A stretch of DNA of 62,568 nucleotides from Candidatus Krumholzibacteriota bacterium (GCA_016933175.1 JAFGBK010000084.1:1-62568); one strand, 5' to 3'; numbered from the stretch's first letter, positions 1-10,423 are shown. The notes: generated from the letters alone by a model not told the origin. A program made the numbers and translations.

Positions 1-92
1 ACGCATCATAACACAATTCTAGCCGAGCGGCCGGCCGCTTTCCACCGGGGCCGCAAGCCGCCACGCCGCAAGCGTTTGGGCCGGCGGCCGCC

Positions 93-122
93 TTGACACC
101 CACGGAAGGCCGGTGATACCGT
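93..122 (+). promoter_or_regulatory. Candidate sigma-70-type promoter of hldE operon
   Basis: TTGACA at 93-98 and TACCGT at 117-122 are separated by 18 bp. This fits the promoter pattern seen repeatedly in the window and would give a leader of about 35 nt before the hldE ATG at 163. Nothing else recognisable is seen in bases 1-92. Confidence 0.5.
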
Positions 123-162
123 GCCCTGTCCCCACTGCCCGCGGCCCCGCCGCAACGAGACC

Positions 163-1752
163 ATGCCCGACGAAGCGCTCACAGCCACTCGCGTCCGCGA
201 GCTCCTGGACGCCATGCGGGGTCTGCCCGTCCTGGTGCTGGGCGACCTCATGCTCGACGTCTACCTCGCCGGCGGCGTGGAGCGCATCAGCCCCGAGGGG
301 CCCGTGCCCGTCGTGGACGTGCGAGAGCGGAGCCGGCGCCTGGGCGGCGCGGCCAACGTGGCCTGGAACCTGCGCGTCCTGGAGGCGCAGCCCCGCCTGG
401 TCGCCCTGCGCGGCGACGACGAGGCCGGCGGCGACCTGGCGGCCCTGCTCGCCGAGCGCGGCATCGAAGCAGAGTCCCTGGTCACCGATCCCGGCCGGCC
501 CACCTCCGTCAAGACGCGCATCCTGGGCGGCGGCCAGCAGGTCTGCCGCTACGACATGGAGAGCCGCGCGCCGGCCGCCGGCGCGGCGCTGGCCGCCCTG
601 CGCAAGAAGGCCCTGGTCGCCCTCGACGGGGCGCGGGCCGTGGTCCTGTCCGACTACGGCAAGGGCGTCATGGCCGACGCCCTCGTCGCCGAGGTGATCG
701 CGGCGGCCGGGGCGCGCGGCATCCCCGTCGTGGTGGATCCCAAGGAGGGCCACTTCGCCGCCTACCGCGGCGCGGACCTGGTGACGCCCAACCGCGCCGA
801 GGCCGGGGGCTCCTGGGGCCTGCCCATCCGCAGCGGCGCGGACCTGGAGACCGTGGGCCGCGGCCTGCTGGAGCGCCTGGCCGTGCGGGCGCTGATGATC
901 ACCCTGGGCGCGGACGGCATCGCCCTGTTCGAGACGGGCCGGCCCACGCGCATCTTCCCGGCCGCGGCGCGCCAGGTCTACGACGTCACCGGCGCCGGCG
1001 ACACGGTGGTCTCCGTGCTCGCCCTGGCCCTGGCGGCCGGCGCCGGCCCGGCCGAGGGGGCCGTCCTGGCCAACCACGCCGCCGCCCGCGTGGTGGCCCG
1101 GGTGGGCACGGCGGCCGTGACGCCCGACGAGCTGGCCGACAGCTTCCTCGACGCGGCCCTGGGCGACGCGCCGCGCGGAGCCGACGAGGGCCGCGTCCTG
1201 GCCCGCGGCGACGCGGCCGCCGCCGTGGCGGCGGCCCGCGAGCGGGGCGCGAAGATCGCCTTCACCAACGGCTGCTTCGACCTGCTGCACTTCGGCCACC
1301 TGGCCATCCTGCGCGAGGCCGCGCGCCGGGGCGACCTCCTGGTGGTGGGCATCAACGGCGACGCGTCCATCCGCCGCCTCAAGGGGGCGGGGCGCCCCGT
1401 CAACCGCCTGGCCGAGCGGGCGCGGCTGCTGGCCGGCCTGCGCGGCGTGGACCTGGTGGTGCCCTTCGACGAGGACACGCCCCTGGCCCTCATCGAGATC
1501 CTGCGGCCCGATGTGCTGGTCAAGGGCGACGAGTACGAGGAGGACGCGATCGTCGGCGCCGCCGCGGTGCGCGGCTGGGGCGGCGAGGTGGTGCGCTTCC
1601 CCATGCTCCAGGGCTACTCCACCACGGACCTGCTTGAGCGCGACGGGAACGCCGCCGACGCACCTGCGGCGGACGGCGGCGGCGGTGCCGCGCACGGCGA
1701 CAGCAGCGCCGCGGATCGCGGCGCGACGAAGGACGCGAGGAGCGACACGTGA
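163..1752 (+). CDS. hldE: Bifunctional heptose-7-phosphate kinase / heptose-1-phosphate adenylyltransferase
   Basis: This enzyme makes ADP-heptose for the LPS inner core in the cytoplasm. The N-terminal half is a PfkB/ribokinase-type kinase (LGDLMLDVYL near residue 27, GGAANVAWNL, and the anion-hole/catalytic DVTGAGDTVV). The C-terminal half is a cytidylyltransferase-fold adenylyltransferase (FTNGCFDLLHFGHL). The 529-residue length from ATG 163 suits the fused two-domain form. That ATG was chosen because the kinase fold begins soon after it; an in-frame GTG at 121 would add a Cys/Pro/Arg-rich tail without homology value. The last about 35 residues are low-complexity Ala/Gly/Asp. The stop overlaps the sucC start (GTGA), suggesting translational coupling. 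Presence of this gene implies a diderm with heptose-containing LPS. Confidence 0.93.
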   Translation: MPDEALTATRVRELLDAMRGLPVLVLGDLMLDVYLAGGVERISPEGPVPVVDVRERSRRLGGAANVAWNLRVLEAQPRLVALRGDDEAGGDLAALLAERGIEAESLVTDPGRPTSVKTRILGGGQQVCRYDMESRAPAAGAALAALRKKALVALDGARAVVLSDYGKGVMADALVAEVIAAAGARGIPVVVDPKEGHFAAYRGADLVTPNRAEAGGSWGLPIRSGADLETVGRGLLERLAVRALMITLGADGIALFETGRPTRIFPAAARQVYDVTGAGDTVVSVLALALAAGAGPAEGAVLANHAAARVVARVGTAAVTPDELADSFLDAALGDAPRGADEGRVLARGDAAAAVAAARERGAKIAFTNGCFDLLHFGHLAILREAARRGDLLVVGINGDASIRRLKGAGRPVNRLAERARLLAGLRGVDLVVPFDEDTPLALIEILRPDVLVKGDEYEEDAIVGAAAVRGWGGEVVRFPMLQGYSTTDLLERDGNAADAPAADGGGGAAHGDSSAADRGATKDARSDT

Positions 1753-2887
1753 AGATCCACGAGTACCAGGCCAAGGAGCTCTTCCGCCGGGAGGGCATCC
1801 CGGTGCCCGAGGGCCGCGTGGCCGAGACGCCCGCCGAGGCCCGGCAGATCGCCGAGGACCTGGGCGGCGGTCCGGTCGTGGTCAAGTCCCAGGTACTGGT
1901 GGGCGGCCGCGGCAAGGCCGGCGGCGTCAAGCTGGCCGACGGGCCCGACGAGGCCCGCGAGACGGCCGAGGCCATCCTGGGCATGAAGATCAAGGGCCTG
2001 ACCGTCACGCGGGTCCTGGTCACGCCCGCCAAGGACATCGCGCGGGAGTTCTACCTGGGCATCGTCCAAGACCGCTCCCGCCAGCGGCCCGTGCTCATGA
2101 CCTCGGCGGCCGGCGGCGTGGACATCGAGGAGGTGGCCCGCACCGCCCCCGACCAGATCGTCACGACGCCCATCGACCCGGTGCTCGGCCTGCGGCCCTT
2201 CCAGGCGCGGCAGGCGGCCTTCCACGTGGCTGAGGGGCGGACGGCCGCGCAGATGGCGCGCATCATGGTCCAGCTCTGGAACGCCTACCGGCGCGTGGAC
2301 GCCAACCTGGCCGAGATCAACCCGCTCATCGAGACACCCGGCGGCGAGGTCTGGGCCATCGACGCCAAGATCAACTTCGACGACAACGGCCTGGCGCGCC
2401 AGCCGGAAATCGCCGGCTGGCGCGATCCCGCCGAGAGCCCGCCCGAGGAGAACGAGGCCCGCGCCGCCGGCCTGAGCTTCGTCAAGCTCGCGGGCAACGT
2501 GGGCTGCCTGGTCAACGGCGCCGGCCTGGCCATGGCCACCATGGACCTCATCCAGCACTTCGGCGGCCGGCCGGCCAACTTCCTGGACATCGGCGGCTCC
2601 TCGAGCCCCGACAAGGTGGTGACGGCGCTCGACATCATCACGCGCGACGCCAACGTGAAAGCCATCCTCTTCAACATCTTCGGCGGCATCACGCGCTGCG
2701 ACGACGTGGCCCGCGGCATCATCGAGGCGAGGCGCCGCGCGGACATCGCGGTGCCCATCGTGGTGCGCCTGGTGGGCACCAACGAGGAAGAGGCGCGGGA
2801 CCTGCTGGCCGAGACCGACCTGGTGCCCGCCGCGACCATGGACGAGGCCGTCCAGACGGCCATCCGCCTGGCGGAAGGAGGGGCGGC

Positions 2888-2891
<4 letters not shown>
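1749..2891 (+). CDS. sucC: Succinyl-CoA synthetase beta subunit
   Basis: This is the ATP-grasp subunit of succinate-CoA ligase in the TCA cycle. It starts [20 protein letters not shown], the family hallmark, with an ATP-grasp domain through about residue 240. The C-terminal CoA-ligase domain contains [18 protein letters not shown], followed by [13 protein letters not shown] and [17 protein letters not shown]. At 380 residues it is full length. The GTG start overlaps the hldE stop by 4 bases, and its own stop overlaps the sucD start in the same way, so the alpha and beta subunits are probably made in a coupled manner. Confidence 0.96.
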
Positions 2892-3766
<875 letters not shown>

Positions 3767-3776
3767 CGGAGGGCTC

Positions 3777-4184
3777 ATGAGCCAGACCTACCTGATGATC
3801 AAGCCCGAGCTGGTGGCGGACCAGATCATCGGCGAGATCGTGAAGATGCTCACCGACAACCGCTTCCGCGTCCTGGCCCTGGAGATGAAGCGCCTGGACG
3901 TCGCGCAGGTGCGCCGCTTCTACGCCGAGCACGAGGGCAAGCCCTTCTACGAGGATCTCGTGGCCTACATCACCAGCGGCCCCGTGGTGGCCGTCCGCCT
4001 GGAGAAGGACAACGCGGTGGCCGACCTGCGCGCCCTGGTGGGGGCCACCGATCCCGGCGCGGCGGCGCCCGGCACCATCCGCTACCTCTACGGGCGGAGC
4101 CTCCAGAACAACGGCGTGCACGCCAGCGACTCGGACGCGTCGGCGCTGCGGGAGCTGGCCATCGTCTTCGGTGACGGAACCTGA
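3777..4184 (+). CDS. ndk: Nucleoside diphosphate kinase
   Basis: Transfers the gamma phosphate between nucleoside triphosphates and diphosphates through a phosphohistidine. Residues 1-135 cover the single NDK domain: the TYLMIKPELV start strand, the GTIR nucleotide-binding segment, and the active-site histidine in NNGVHASDSD (usual form N-x-x-HGSDS, with Gly replaced by Ala here). It is slightly shorter than the common 140 residues. The ATG at 3777 is preceded by GGAGG. Its position behind sucCD is metabolically sensible, since succinyl-CoA synthetase and NDK are known to cooperate. Confidence 0.93.
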   Translation: MSQTYLMIKPELVADQIIGEIVKMLTDNRFRVLALEMKRLDVAQVRRFYAEHEGKPFYEDLVAYITSGPVVAVRLEKDNAVADLRALVGATDPGAAAPGTIRYLYGRSLQNNGVHASDSDASALRELAIVFGDGT

Positions 4185-4202
4185 GCCGGACCGTGGAAGG
4201 CC

Positions 4203-4231
4203 TTGACAGTGGGAGGGTTCGGCCCTACCTT
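4203..4231 (+). promoter_or_regulatory. Promoter of yceD-rpmF-plsX-fab cluster
   Basis: TTGACA (4203-4208), a 17-bp spacer and TACCTT (4226-4231). The -35 is a perfect consensus. It lies in the gap after ndk and gives a leader of about 26 nt to the yceD start. Confidence 0.65.
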
Positions 4232-4263
4232 CGAAGGCTGAACCGCCGTCTTCCCGGTCCCCG

Positions 4264-4848
4264 ATGCCCATGAAGATCCACCTATTACAGGTCAAGGACA
4301 GCAGCCGGGACTTCCATCTGGAGGCCGACATCGAGCTGCCGGGCCTCGCGGATCGCGTCGGGACCGGTCATGTGACGGCAGACGTCCGCGTGAACCCCAG
4401 CGGCGAGCGCTGGTACGTCAACGCCGCGGTGGAGGGCAGCTTTCCCTTCACCTGCGACCGCTGCGGCGCGTCCTTCTCGGGACGGCTGGCCGGAGACTTC
4501 ATGCTGGTGGTCCTGGCCAAGGCGGGCGGCGACCTGGATCCCGAGGACTCCGAAGAGGTGGTCCTGCTGCCCAGCGGCGTCCAGGAGATCGACATCGGCG
4601 AGCAGGTGCGGGAGACGCTGCTCCTCGCCCTGCCCATGCGGCTCCTCTGCCGGGAAGACTGCCGGGGTCTGTGCCCCGGCTGCGGGGCCAACCTCAACGA
4701 GGAGCCCTGCGTCTGCCATCGCGAGGACGCGGACCCGCGCTGGGGGTCGCTGCAGGAGCTGAAGCGCAAGCTGGAAACCGCCGAGGCCGCCCCGGCCGCC
4801 GGCCCGAAGCCAAACGAGGTGGACGATGGCCGTCCCGAAGAAGCGTAA
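4264..4848 (+). CDS. yceD: YceD/DUF177 family protein, 23S rRNA accumulation-type
   Basis: DUF177 proteins sit immediately upstream of rpmF in many bacteria and are linked to 23S rRNA processing or accumulation; the biochemical role is not settled. At 194 residues it contains a family Cys pair in FTCDRCGASFSG and a second Cys cluster (CREDCRGLCPGCG then CVC) likely to bind zinc. The start could be ATG 4264 (MPMKIH) or ATG 4270 (MKIH); both are in frame and differ by two residues. The 3' end overlaps rpmF by 23 bases in another frame. A promoter with consensus -35 precedes it. Confidence 0.85.
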   Translation: MPMKIHLLQVKDSSRDFHLEADIELPGLADRVGTGHVTADVRVNPSGERWYVNAAVEGSFPFTCDRCGASFSGRLAGDFMLVVLAKAGGDLDPEDSEEVVLLPSGVQEIDIGEQVRETLLLALPMRLLCREDCRGLCPGCGANLNEEPCVCHREDADPRWGSLQELKRKLETAEAAPAAGPKPNEVDDGRPEEA

Positions 4849-5014
4849 GTCCCGTTCCCGCTCCCACATGACCCGCGCGGTCTGGCTGGGCAGCCTGCGC
4901 CGTCCCAGCCTGGTCAAGTGCGCGCACTGTGGCCAGCGGAAGCCCGCGCACCAGGTCTGCCCGCACTGCGGCTACTACGCCGGCCGGCAGGTGGAATCCG
5001 TCGAGGCGGAATAG
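4826..5014 (+). CDS. rpmF: 50S ribosomal protein L32
   Basis: A 62-residue basic protein starting MAVPKKRKSRSRSHMTRA, the L32 signature. It has a zinc-ribbon made of two CxxC motifs (CAHCG and CPHCG). Its start lies inside the end of yceD. The yceD-rpmF-plsX-fab order is the classical arrangement linking ribosome and lipid synthesis. As a C+ form of L32 it should bind zinc. Confidence 0.95.
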   Translation: MAVPKKRKSRSRSHMTRAVWLGSLRRPSLVKCAHCGQRKPAHQVCPHCGYYAGRQVESVEAE

Positions 5015-5020
5015 GCCGTC

Positions 5021-6010
5021 GTGAAGCTTGCCCTCGACGTGATGGGAGGCGACCACGGGCCTCCCGTTCTCGTGCGTGGCGCCCTGCGCGCGCGGCGCGA
5101 GCTGGAGCGGCCGCCCGAGCTGGTCCTCTACGGCGTGCCGGAGGCCATCCGGAGCGTGCTGGCCGCCGAGGGCGAGCCGGCGGACCGCTTCGAGATCGTT
5201 CCCACCACGGAGAACATCACGATGCACGAACCGCCGGCCCAGGCCGTGCGGAAGAAGAAGGACACGCCCATCGTGCGCGCGATGGGCGACGTGCGCGCGG
5301 GCGCCGTCGCCGGCGTCGTGTCGGCGGGCAACACCGGCGCCATGGTCAGCGCCGCCATGCTGTACCTGGGCCGGCTGGCCGGCGTGCAGCGTCCCGCCAT
5401 CGCCACCTGGTTCCCCGGCCGCGGCGACGGCAGCATCGTCCTGGACGTCGGCGCCAACGCCGACAACAAGCCCGAGCACCTGTTCCAGTTCGGTGTCATG
5501 GGCAGCCTCTTCGCGGAGGCCGCCCTGCAGCGCGCGCGCCCGCGCGTGGGCCTGCTCAACATCGGCGAGGAGAGCGGCAAGGGCAGCGAGCTCTATGTCC
5601 GCGCGCACGCCCTGCTCGCCGAGGCTCCCGTCGACTTCATCGGCAACGTCGAGGGCCGTGACATCTTCCGCGGCAAGGCCGACGTCATCGTCTGCGACGG
5701 CTTCACGGGCAACGTGGTCCTCAAGCTCGCCGAGAGCATGATCGGCTTCATGGTGTCGCGCTTCCGCGAGAGCGTGCTGGCCAGCCTGCGCGGCAAGCTC
5801 GGCGCCCTGCTCATGCGCCGCGATCTCCTGCGCATGCGCAAGGACCTCTACTACGCCGAGCACGGCGGCGCGCCCCTGCTGGGCGTCAAGGGCTGCGTCA
5901 TCATCAGCCACGGGGCGAGCAACGACCTCGCCATCCGCAACGCCATCCGCATGGCGGCGCGTTTCCAGGAGCTGCGCACCATCGAGAAGACGGAGTCGCT
6001 CCTCGGTTGA
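5021..6010 (+). CDS. plsX: Phosphate acyltransferase PlsX
   Basis: Converts acyl-ACP to acyl-phosphate, the donor for glycerol-3-phosphate acylation at the membrane in phospholipid synthesis. The N-terminal KLALDVMGGDHGP motif, SAGNTGAMVSAA, and VEGRDIFRGKADVIVCDGF with TGNVVLK are all family hallmarks. It has 329 residues, full length. It uses a GTG start 6 bases after the rpmF stop. Confidence 0.95.
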   Translation: MKLALDVMGGDHGPPVLVRGALRARRELERPPELVLYGVPEAIRSVLAAEGEPADRFEIVPTTENITMHEPPAQAVRKKKDTPIVRAMGDVRAGAVAGVVSAGNTGAMVSAAMLYLGRLAGVQRPAIATWFPGRGDGSIVLDVGANADNKPEHLFQFGVMGSLFAEAALQRARPRVGLLNIGEESGKGSELYVRAHALLAEAPVDFIGNVEGRDIFRGKADVIVCDGFTGNVVLKLAESMIGFMVSRFRESVLASLRGKLGALLMRRDLLRMRKDLYYAEHGGAPLLGVKGCVIISHGASNDLAIRNAIRMAARFQELRTIEKTESLLG

Positions 6011-6059
6011 AGGGCGCCGCCGCCGCGCGCGAGTAGTGATCGTCGAAGGGAAGAGAGCC

Positions 6060-7052
6060 TTGGATCCCAAGATCAGCGTCCACATCACGGGCACCGGCCG
6101 CGCCGTGCCCGACCGCATCCTCACCAACCAGGACCTCGAGAAGATGGTGGACACGACCGACGAGTGGATCACCACGCGCTCGGGCATCAAGCGCCGCCAC
6201 ATCATCGGACCGGGCCAGAGCAACAGCGACTTCGTGGCCCAGGCCTGCCGCAATGCCCTGGCGATGGCGCAGGTCGACGCCGCCGACGTCGACTTCCTGC
6301 TGGTGGGCACCATCACCGGCGACCTGATCTTCCCCAGCACCGCCTGCCTGGTGCAGGAGAAGATCGGGGCGCGGAACGCCGCCGCCTGGGACCTGTCGGC
6401 CGCCTGCTCGGGTTGGCTTTACGGGGTCAAGACCGCCACCGCCCTGCTCAAGACGGGCATGGGCAAGCGCGCCCTGGTGGTGGGCTCCGAGATGCTCTCC
6501 ACCATCACCGACTGGACCGACCGCAGCACCTGCGTGCTCTTCGGCGACGGCTCCGGCGCCACCTTGCTCGAGGCCCGCGAGGACAGTCCGGGCGGCGTCC
6601 TGGCCACCTATGCCCGCACCGACGGCGGCCTGGCCGAGTTGCTGCACATCCCCAAGGGCGGGTCTCGCTACCCTGTGACGCCCGAGGTGCTGGCCGAGCG
6701 AAGCAACAAGGTGCAGATGAAGGGCAACGAGGTATTCAAGCACGCGGTGCGCAACATGGAGAGCGCGGCCCGCGAGGTCCTCGCCCAGGCCGGCCTGGGC
6801 ACCGGCGATGTGACCCTGCTCATCCCGCACCAGGCCAACATCCGCATCATCAAGGCCATCGCCAGCCGCCTCGAGATCGAGATGGACCGCGTCTACGTGA
6901 ACCTCCAGGAGTACGGCAACACGAGCGCGGCCTCCATTCCCATCGCCCTGGACGAGGCGCGGCGCGCCGGGCGGGTGCGCGAGGGCGACCGGGTGCTCAT
7001 GGCCGCCTTCGGCGGGGGATTGACCTGGGGCGCCGCCCTGGTACAGTTCTAG
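6060..7052 (+). CDS. fabH: Beta-ketoacyl-ACP synthase III
   Basis: Starts fatty-acid elongation by condensing acetyl-CoA with malonyl-ACP. The Cys-His-Asn triad is visible: Cys116 in DLSAACSGW, His in LIPHQANIRI and Asn in EYGNTSAAS. I prefer the TTG at 6060 because AAGGGAAGAGA sits just upstream and the family begins close to ITGTGRAVPDRILTN. A GTG at 6036 would add eight residues but lacks a ribosome binding site. From 6060 the protein has 330 residues. It lies in the fab cluster between plsX and fabD. Confidence 0.95.
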   Translation: MDPKISVHITGTGRAVPDRILTNQDLEKMVDTTDEWITTRSGIKRRHIIGPGQSNSDFVAQACRNALAMAQVDAADVDFLLVGTITGDLIFPSTACLVQEKIGARNAAAWDLSAACSGWLYGVKTATALLKTGMGKRALVVGSEMLSTITDWTDRSTCVLFGDGSGATLLEAREDSPGGVLATYARTDGGLAELLHIPKGGSRYPVTPEVLAERSNKVQMKGNEVFKHAVRNMESAAREVLAQAGLGTGDVTLLIPHQANIRIIKAIASRLEIEMDRVYVNLQEYGNTSAASIPIALDEARRAGRVREGDRVLMAAFGGGLTWGAALVQF

Positions 7053-7075
7053 GCCCCGCATAAGGGAGGAGCCGC

Positions 7076-8023
7076 ATGTCCATCGCCATGATCTTTCCGG
7101 GCCAGGCCTCGCAGTACGTGGGCATGGGCCGGGAGCTCTACGAGGGCGATCCCGCCAGCCGCGATCTGATCGACGGCGCCGAGGCGGCGCTGGGCCTGCC
7201 TCTGACCCGCCTCTGCTTCGCGGGCCCGCTGGCGGAGCTGACCGAGACCCGCCACGCCCAGCCGGCCATCCTGGCCGTCAGCCTGGCCTGCCAGGCCTAC
7301 CTGGCGCGCCATGGCGTCACGCCGACGGTGACGGCGGGGCACAGCCTCGGCGAGTACGCGGCCCTGGTCGCGGCCGAGGTCCTCGCGCCGGGACCGGCGC
7401 TTGAGCTGGTGGCCCTGCGCGGACGGCTCATGTTCGAGAGCGGCGTGGCGACGCCGGGCACCATGGCGGCCGTCATGGGGCTGGGAAGCGAGACGGTGAC
7501 AGCCTGCTGCCGCGAGGCCGCCGAGGGCGAGGTGGTCCAGCTGGCCAACATCAACAGTCCCGAGCAGCTCGTCATCAGCGGCGCCGTGCCCGCCGTGGAG
7601 CGCGCCATGGCGGCCTGCGAGGCGGCGGGCGCCAGGAAGGTGGTACGCCTCACGGTGAGCGGCGCCTTCCACTCGGCGCTGATGGCCTCCGCGGCGGCGG
7701 CGCTGGGCGAGGCCCTGGCGGCCACCGAGTTCTCCCGGGCGCGGGTGCCCGTCATCCCCAACGTCACCGGCACGCCGACGCAGGACGGCGGCGAGCTCCG
7801 CCGCCTCCTCATCGAGCAGTTGACGCGGCCCGTCCTCTGGACGGACTCCATGCTCGCCCTGCGCGAGCTGGACGCGGGCCCGATCCTCGAGGTGGGTCCG
7901 GGCAAGGTGCTCACGGGGCTCATGCGGCGCATCGACCGCGCCGCGCCGGTGACACCGGTGGGCGACAAGGCGGCCCTGGACGGCTGGCTGGCCGCGGGCC
8001 GGGCGGCGGGAGGTGCGCCGTGA
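7076..8023 (+). CDS. fabD: Malonyl-CoA:ACP transacylase
   Basis: Loads malonyl groups on ACP for fatty-acid synthesis. Conserved elements are FPGQASQYVGMG at the N-terminus, the nucleophile motif GHSLGEYAAL and the histidine-containing SGAFHSALM. It has 315 residues, full length. AGGGAGGA precedes the ATG. The 3' end overlaps fabG by four bases (GTGA), indicating coupling. Confidence 0.95.
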   Translation: MSIAMIFPGQASQYVGMGRELYEGDPASRDLIDGAEAALGLPLTRLCFAGPLAELTETRHAQPAILAVSLACQAYLARHGVTPTVTAGHSLGEYAALVAAEVLAPGPALELVALRGRLMFESGVATPGTMAAVMGLGSETVTACCREAAEGEVVQLANINSPEQLVISGAVPAVERAMAACEAAGARKVVRLTVSGAFHSALMASAAAALGEALAATEFSRARVPVIPNVTGTPTQDGGELRRLLIEQLTRPVLWTDSMLALRELDAGPILEVGPGKVLTGLMRRIDRAAPVTPVGDKAALDGWLAAGRAAGGAP

Positions 8024-8766
8024 GCGACCTTGCCGGCAAGCTGGCCCTGGTCACCGGCGGCACGCGCGGCATCGGCCGCGGCATCGTCGCGGCGCTCCTG
8101 GCCGCGGACTGCCGCGTCGCTCTGGTGGGCAGCGATCCCGGGCGCAGCGCCGCCGCCGCCGGCGAGCTGGGTCCGCCCGATCGCGTGCGGGGCTTCGGCG
8201 GGGACATCGGCGATCCCGGGGCCGTGGCCGGCCTTGTCGCCGCGGCGACGGCCGACCTGGGCGAGGTGGATTTCCTCGTCAACAACGCGGGCATCACCCG
8301 CGACAACCTCTTCGTGCGCCTGAAGACGGAGGAGTGGGATCGCGTCCTCGCCGTCAACCTGAGCGGGGCCTACCACTTCTGCCGCGCGCTGGCGCGCCCG
8401 ATGATGAAGCGGCGCGCGGGACGCATCGTGAACATATCAAGCGTGGTGGGCCAGATCGGCAACGCCGGCCAGGTCAACTACGCCGCCAGCAAGGCCGGGC
8501 TCATCGGACTCACCAAGAGCCTGGCCCGCGAGCTAGCGCCGCGGGGCGTCACCGTCAACGCGGTGGCGCCGGGCTTCATCCGCACCGACATGACCGACAG
8601 CCTGCCGCCGGAGGCGAAGGACGCGCTCCTGGCGGGCATCCCCATGGGCTGTCTCGGGGAGCCGGCCGACGTGGCCGCCGCGGTGCTCTTCCTGCTGGGG
8701 CCGGGCGCCCGCTACATCACGGGCCAGGTCCTGGGGGTGAACGGCGGCATGGTCATGCAGGGCTGA
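8020..8766 (+). CDS. fabG: 3-oxoacyl-ACP reductase
   Basis: NADPH-dependent reduction of 3-oxoacyl-ACP. It is a short-chain dehydrogenase with TGGTRGIGRG cofactor motif, NNAG(I) motif, catalytic Ser in INISSVVGQIGN and the YxxxK in NYAASKAGLIG. The C-terminus ends in GQVLGVNGGMVM, typical of FabG. It has 248 residues from a GTG start overlapping fabD. Confidence 0.95.
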   Translation: MSDLAGKLALVTGGTRGIGRGIVAALLAADCRVALVGSDPGRSAAAAGELGPPDRVRGFGGDIGDPGAVAGLVAAATADLGEVDFLVNNAGITRDNLFVRLKTEEWDRVLAVNLSGAYHFCRALARPMMKRRAGRIVNISSVVGQIGNAGQVNYAASKAGLIGLTKSLARELAPRGVTVNAVAPGFIRTDMTDSLPPEAKDALLAGIPMGCLGEPADVAAAVLFLLGPGARYITGQVLGVNGGMVMQG

Positions 8767-8779
8767 TGGGACTTTGCAG

Positions 8780-8809
8780 TTGACGGGCGCGAGGCGGATC
8801 GCCTATGCA
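8780..8809 (+). promoter_or_regulatory. Internal promoter ahead of acpP
   Basis: TTGACG (8780-8785), an 18-bp spacer and TATGCA (8804-8809). It would give acpP its own transcript with a leader of about 52 nt, in line with the high ACP demand known from other bacteria. Confidence 0.55.
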
Positions 8810-8867
8810 ATGGCATTCCGACCGCAACGGACAGGAAAACACGCATAAATCCAGGAGGATCCCGACC

Positions 8868-9104
8868 ATGGCCTCTATCGAAGAGCGCGTCCACCAGATC
8901 ATCGAGAAGGAGCTTGGCGTCAATCCCGAGCAGATCACTCCCGAGGCCTCGTTCATCGAGGATCTCGGCGCGGATTCGCTGGACACCGTGGAACTGGTCA
9001 TGGCCTTCGAGGAGGAGTTCGGCATGGAGATCTCCGACGAGGACGCCGAGAAGCTGACCACCGTCCAGGGCGTCGTCGATTACCTCAAGGCCAACGCCGA
9101 GTAG
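8868..9104 (+). CDS. acpP: Acyl carrier protein
   Basis: Acidic 78-residue carrier protein that shuttles acyl chains in type II fatty-acid synthesis. The phosphopantetheine attachment site is Ser37 in [10 protein letters not shown]. The start at ATG 8868 (MASIEERV) is fixed by the strong CAGGAGGA just upstream; an in-frame ATG at 8805 would add a non-homologous tail lying on top of the promoter. It sits between fabG and fabF. Confidence 0.96.
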   Translation: MASIEERVHQIIEKELGVNPEQITPEASFIEDLGADSLDTVELVMAFEEEFGMEISDEDAEKLTTVQGVVDYLKANAE

Positions 9105-9152
9105 GACAGCCACGCCACGCGCCGGAACGCGCCGGCGAACGAGGAGGCGGCC

Positions 9153-10400
9153 ATGGATCGTCGAGTCGTCGTGACGGGCATCGGGCTCATCAGCCCGGTG
9201 GGCAACACACGCGAAGCGTGCTGGGACGCGCTCCTGGCCGGGCAGGGGGGCATCGGCCCCATCACGCACTTCGACGCCGCCGACTTCGCCGTGAAGATCG
9301 CGGGTGAGGTCAAGGACTTCGATCCGGGCGCGGTGCTGGACCGCAAGGAGCAGCGCCGGACCGACCGCTTCGCCCAGTTCGCCCTCGTGGCGTCCGAGGA
9401 GGCCATGGCCGACGCGGGTCTCCTCGCGGACAGGCCCGACGGCGACCGGACCGGCGTCATCATCGGCTCCGGCATCGGCGGCATGGGCACCTTCGAGGCG
9501 AACCACTCGGCCCTGGTCGAGCGCGGCCCGGCGCGGGTCAGCCCGTACTTCGTGCCGATGATGATCGGCGACATCGCCGCGGGGCTCGTTTCCATCCGCC
9601 ACGGCCTGCGCGGACCCAACTACGGCGTGGTCTCCGCCTGCGCCACGGGTGCCCACGCCATCATCGACGCGGCCCTGCAGATCAAGGCCGGCCGCGCCGA
9701 CATCATGCTCTGCGGCGGCGCCGAGGCCACGGTCTGCCCCATGGCCATCGCCGGCTTCGGCAACATGAAGGCGCTCTCCACGCGCAACGACGACCCGGCG
9801 CGGGCCAGCCGCCCCTTCGACAGGGAGCGCGACGGGTTCGTCGTCGCCGAGGGCGCCGGGATCCTCGTCGTCGAGGAATGGGAACACGCGCGCGCGCGCG
9901 GCGCGCGCGCCTACGCCGAGCTGCTCGGCGCCGGCCTCACCGGCGACGCGCACCACATCACGGCGCCGGACCCCGACGGCCGCGGCGCGAGCGCCGCCAT
10001 GGCCATGGCCCTGCGCGAGGGCGGCGTCGCGCCCGAGCAGGTGGACTACGTCAACGCCCACGGCACGAGCACGCCCTTCAACGACCGTGTCGAGACCGCC
10101 GCCATGCGTCGCTTCTTCGGCGGCCACGCCGAGGCGCTCAAGATCAGCAGCACCAAGTCCATGACCGGCCATCTGCTCGGTGCCGCCGGCGGTTTCGAGG
10201 CCGGCATCAGCGCGCTGGTGGTGGACCGGGAACGCATCCCGCCCACCATCAACCTCGAGCACCCCGACCCGGAGTGCGATCTGGACTACGTGCCCAACGC
10301 GTCCATCACGCATCCCGTGGGCATCGCCATCAGCACCTCGCTCGGCTTCGGCGGGCACAACACCGTGCTGCTCCTGGCCAAGGCGCCGGACCGGCGCTAG
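9153..10400 (+). CDS. fabF: Beta-ketoacyl-ACP synthase II
   Basis: Elongating condensing enzyme of fatty-acid synthesis. The thiolase-fold triad is Cys163 (VSACATGAHAI), His in NAHGTSTPFND and His in MTGHLLGAAGG. It has 415 residues, normal length. GAGGAGG precedes the ATG by about five bases. A long CG-alternating run at 9889-9911 encodes ARARGARAY, a surface segment. Confidence 0.96.
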   Translation: MDRRVVVTGIGLISPVGNTREACWDALLAGQGGIGPITHFDAADFAVKIAGEVKDFDPGAVLDRKEQRRTDRFAQFALVASEEAMADAGLLADRPDGDRTGVIIGSGIGGMGTFEANHSALVERGPARVSPYFVPMMIGDIAAGLVSIRHGLRGPNYGVVSACATGAHAIIDAALQIKAGRADIMLCGGAEATVCPMAIAGFGNMKALSTRNDDPARASRPFDRERDGFVVAEGAGILVVEEWEHARARGARAYAELLGAGLTGDAHHITAPDPDGRGASAAMAMALREGGVAPEQVDYVNAHGTSTPFNDRVETAAMRRFFGGHAEALKISSTKSMTGHLLGAAGGFEAGISALVVDRERIPPTINLEHPDPECDLDYVPNASITHPVGIAISTSLGFGGHNTVLLLAKAPDRR

Positions 10401-10423
10401 GGCAGCGGGCGAAGGGACCTGCC

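Noticed and set aside
19..1695. 558-codon minus-strand open frame over hldE
   Set aside because: Shadow of a GC-rich gene; hldE on the plus strand has both catalytic domains.
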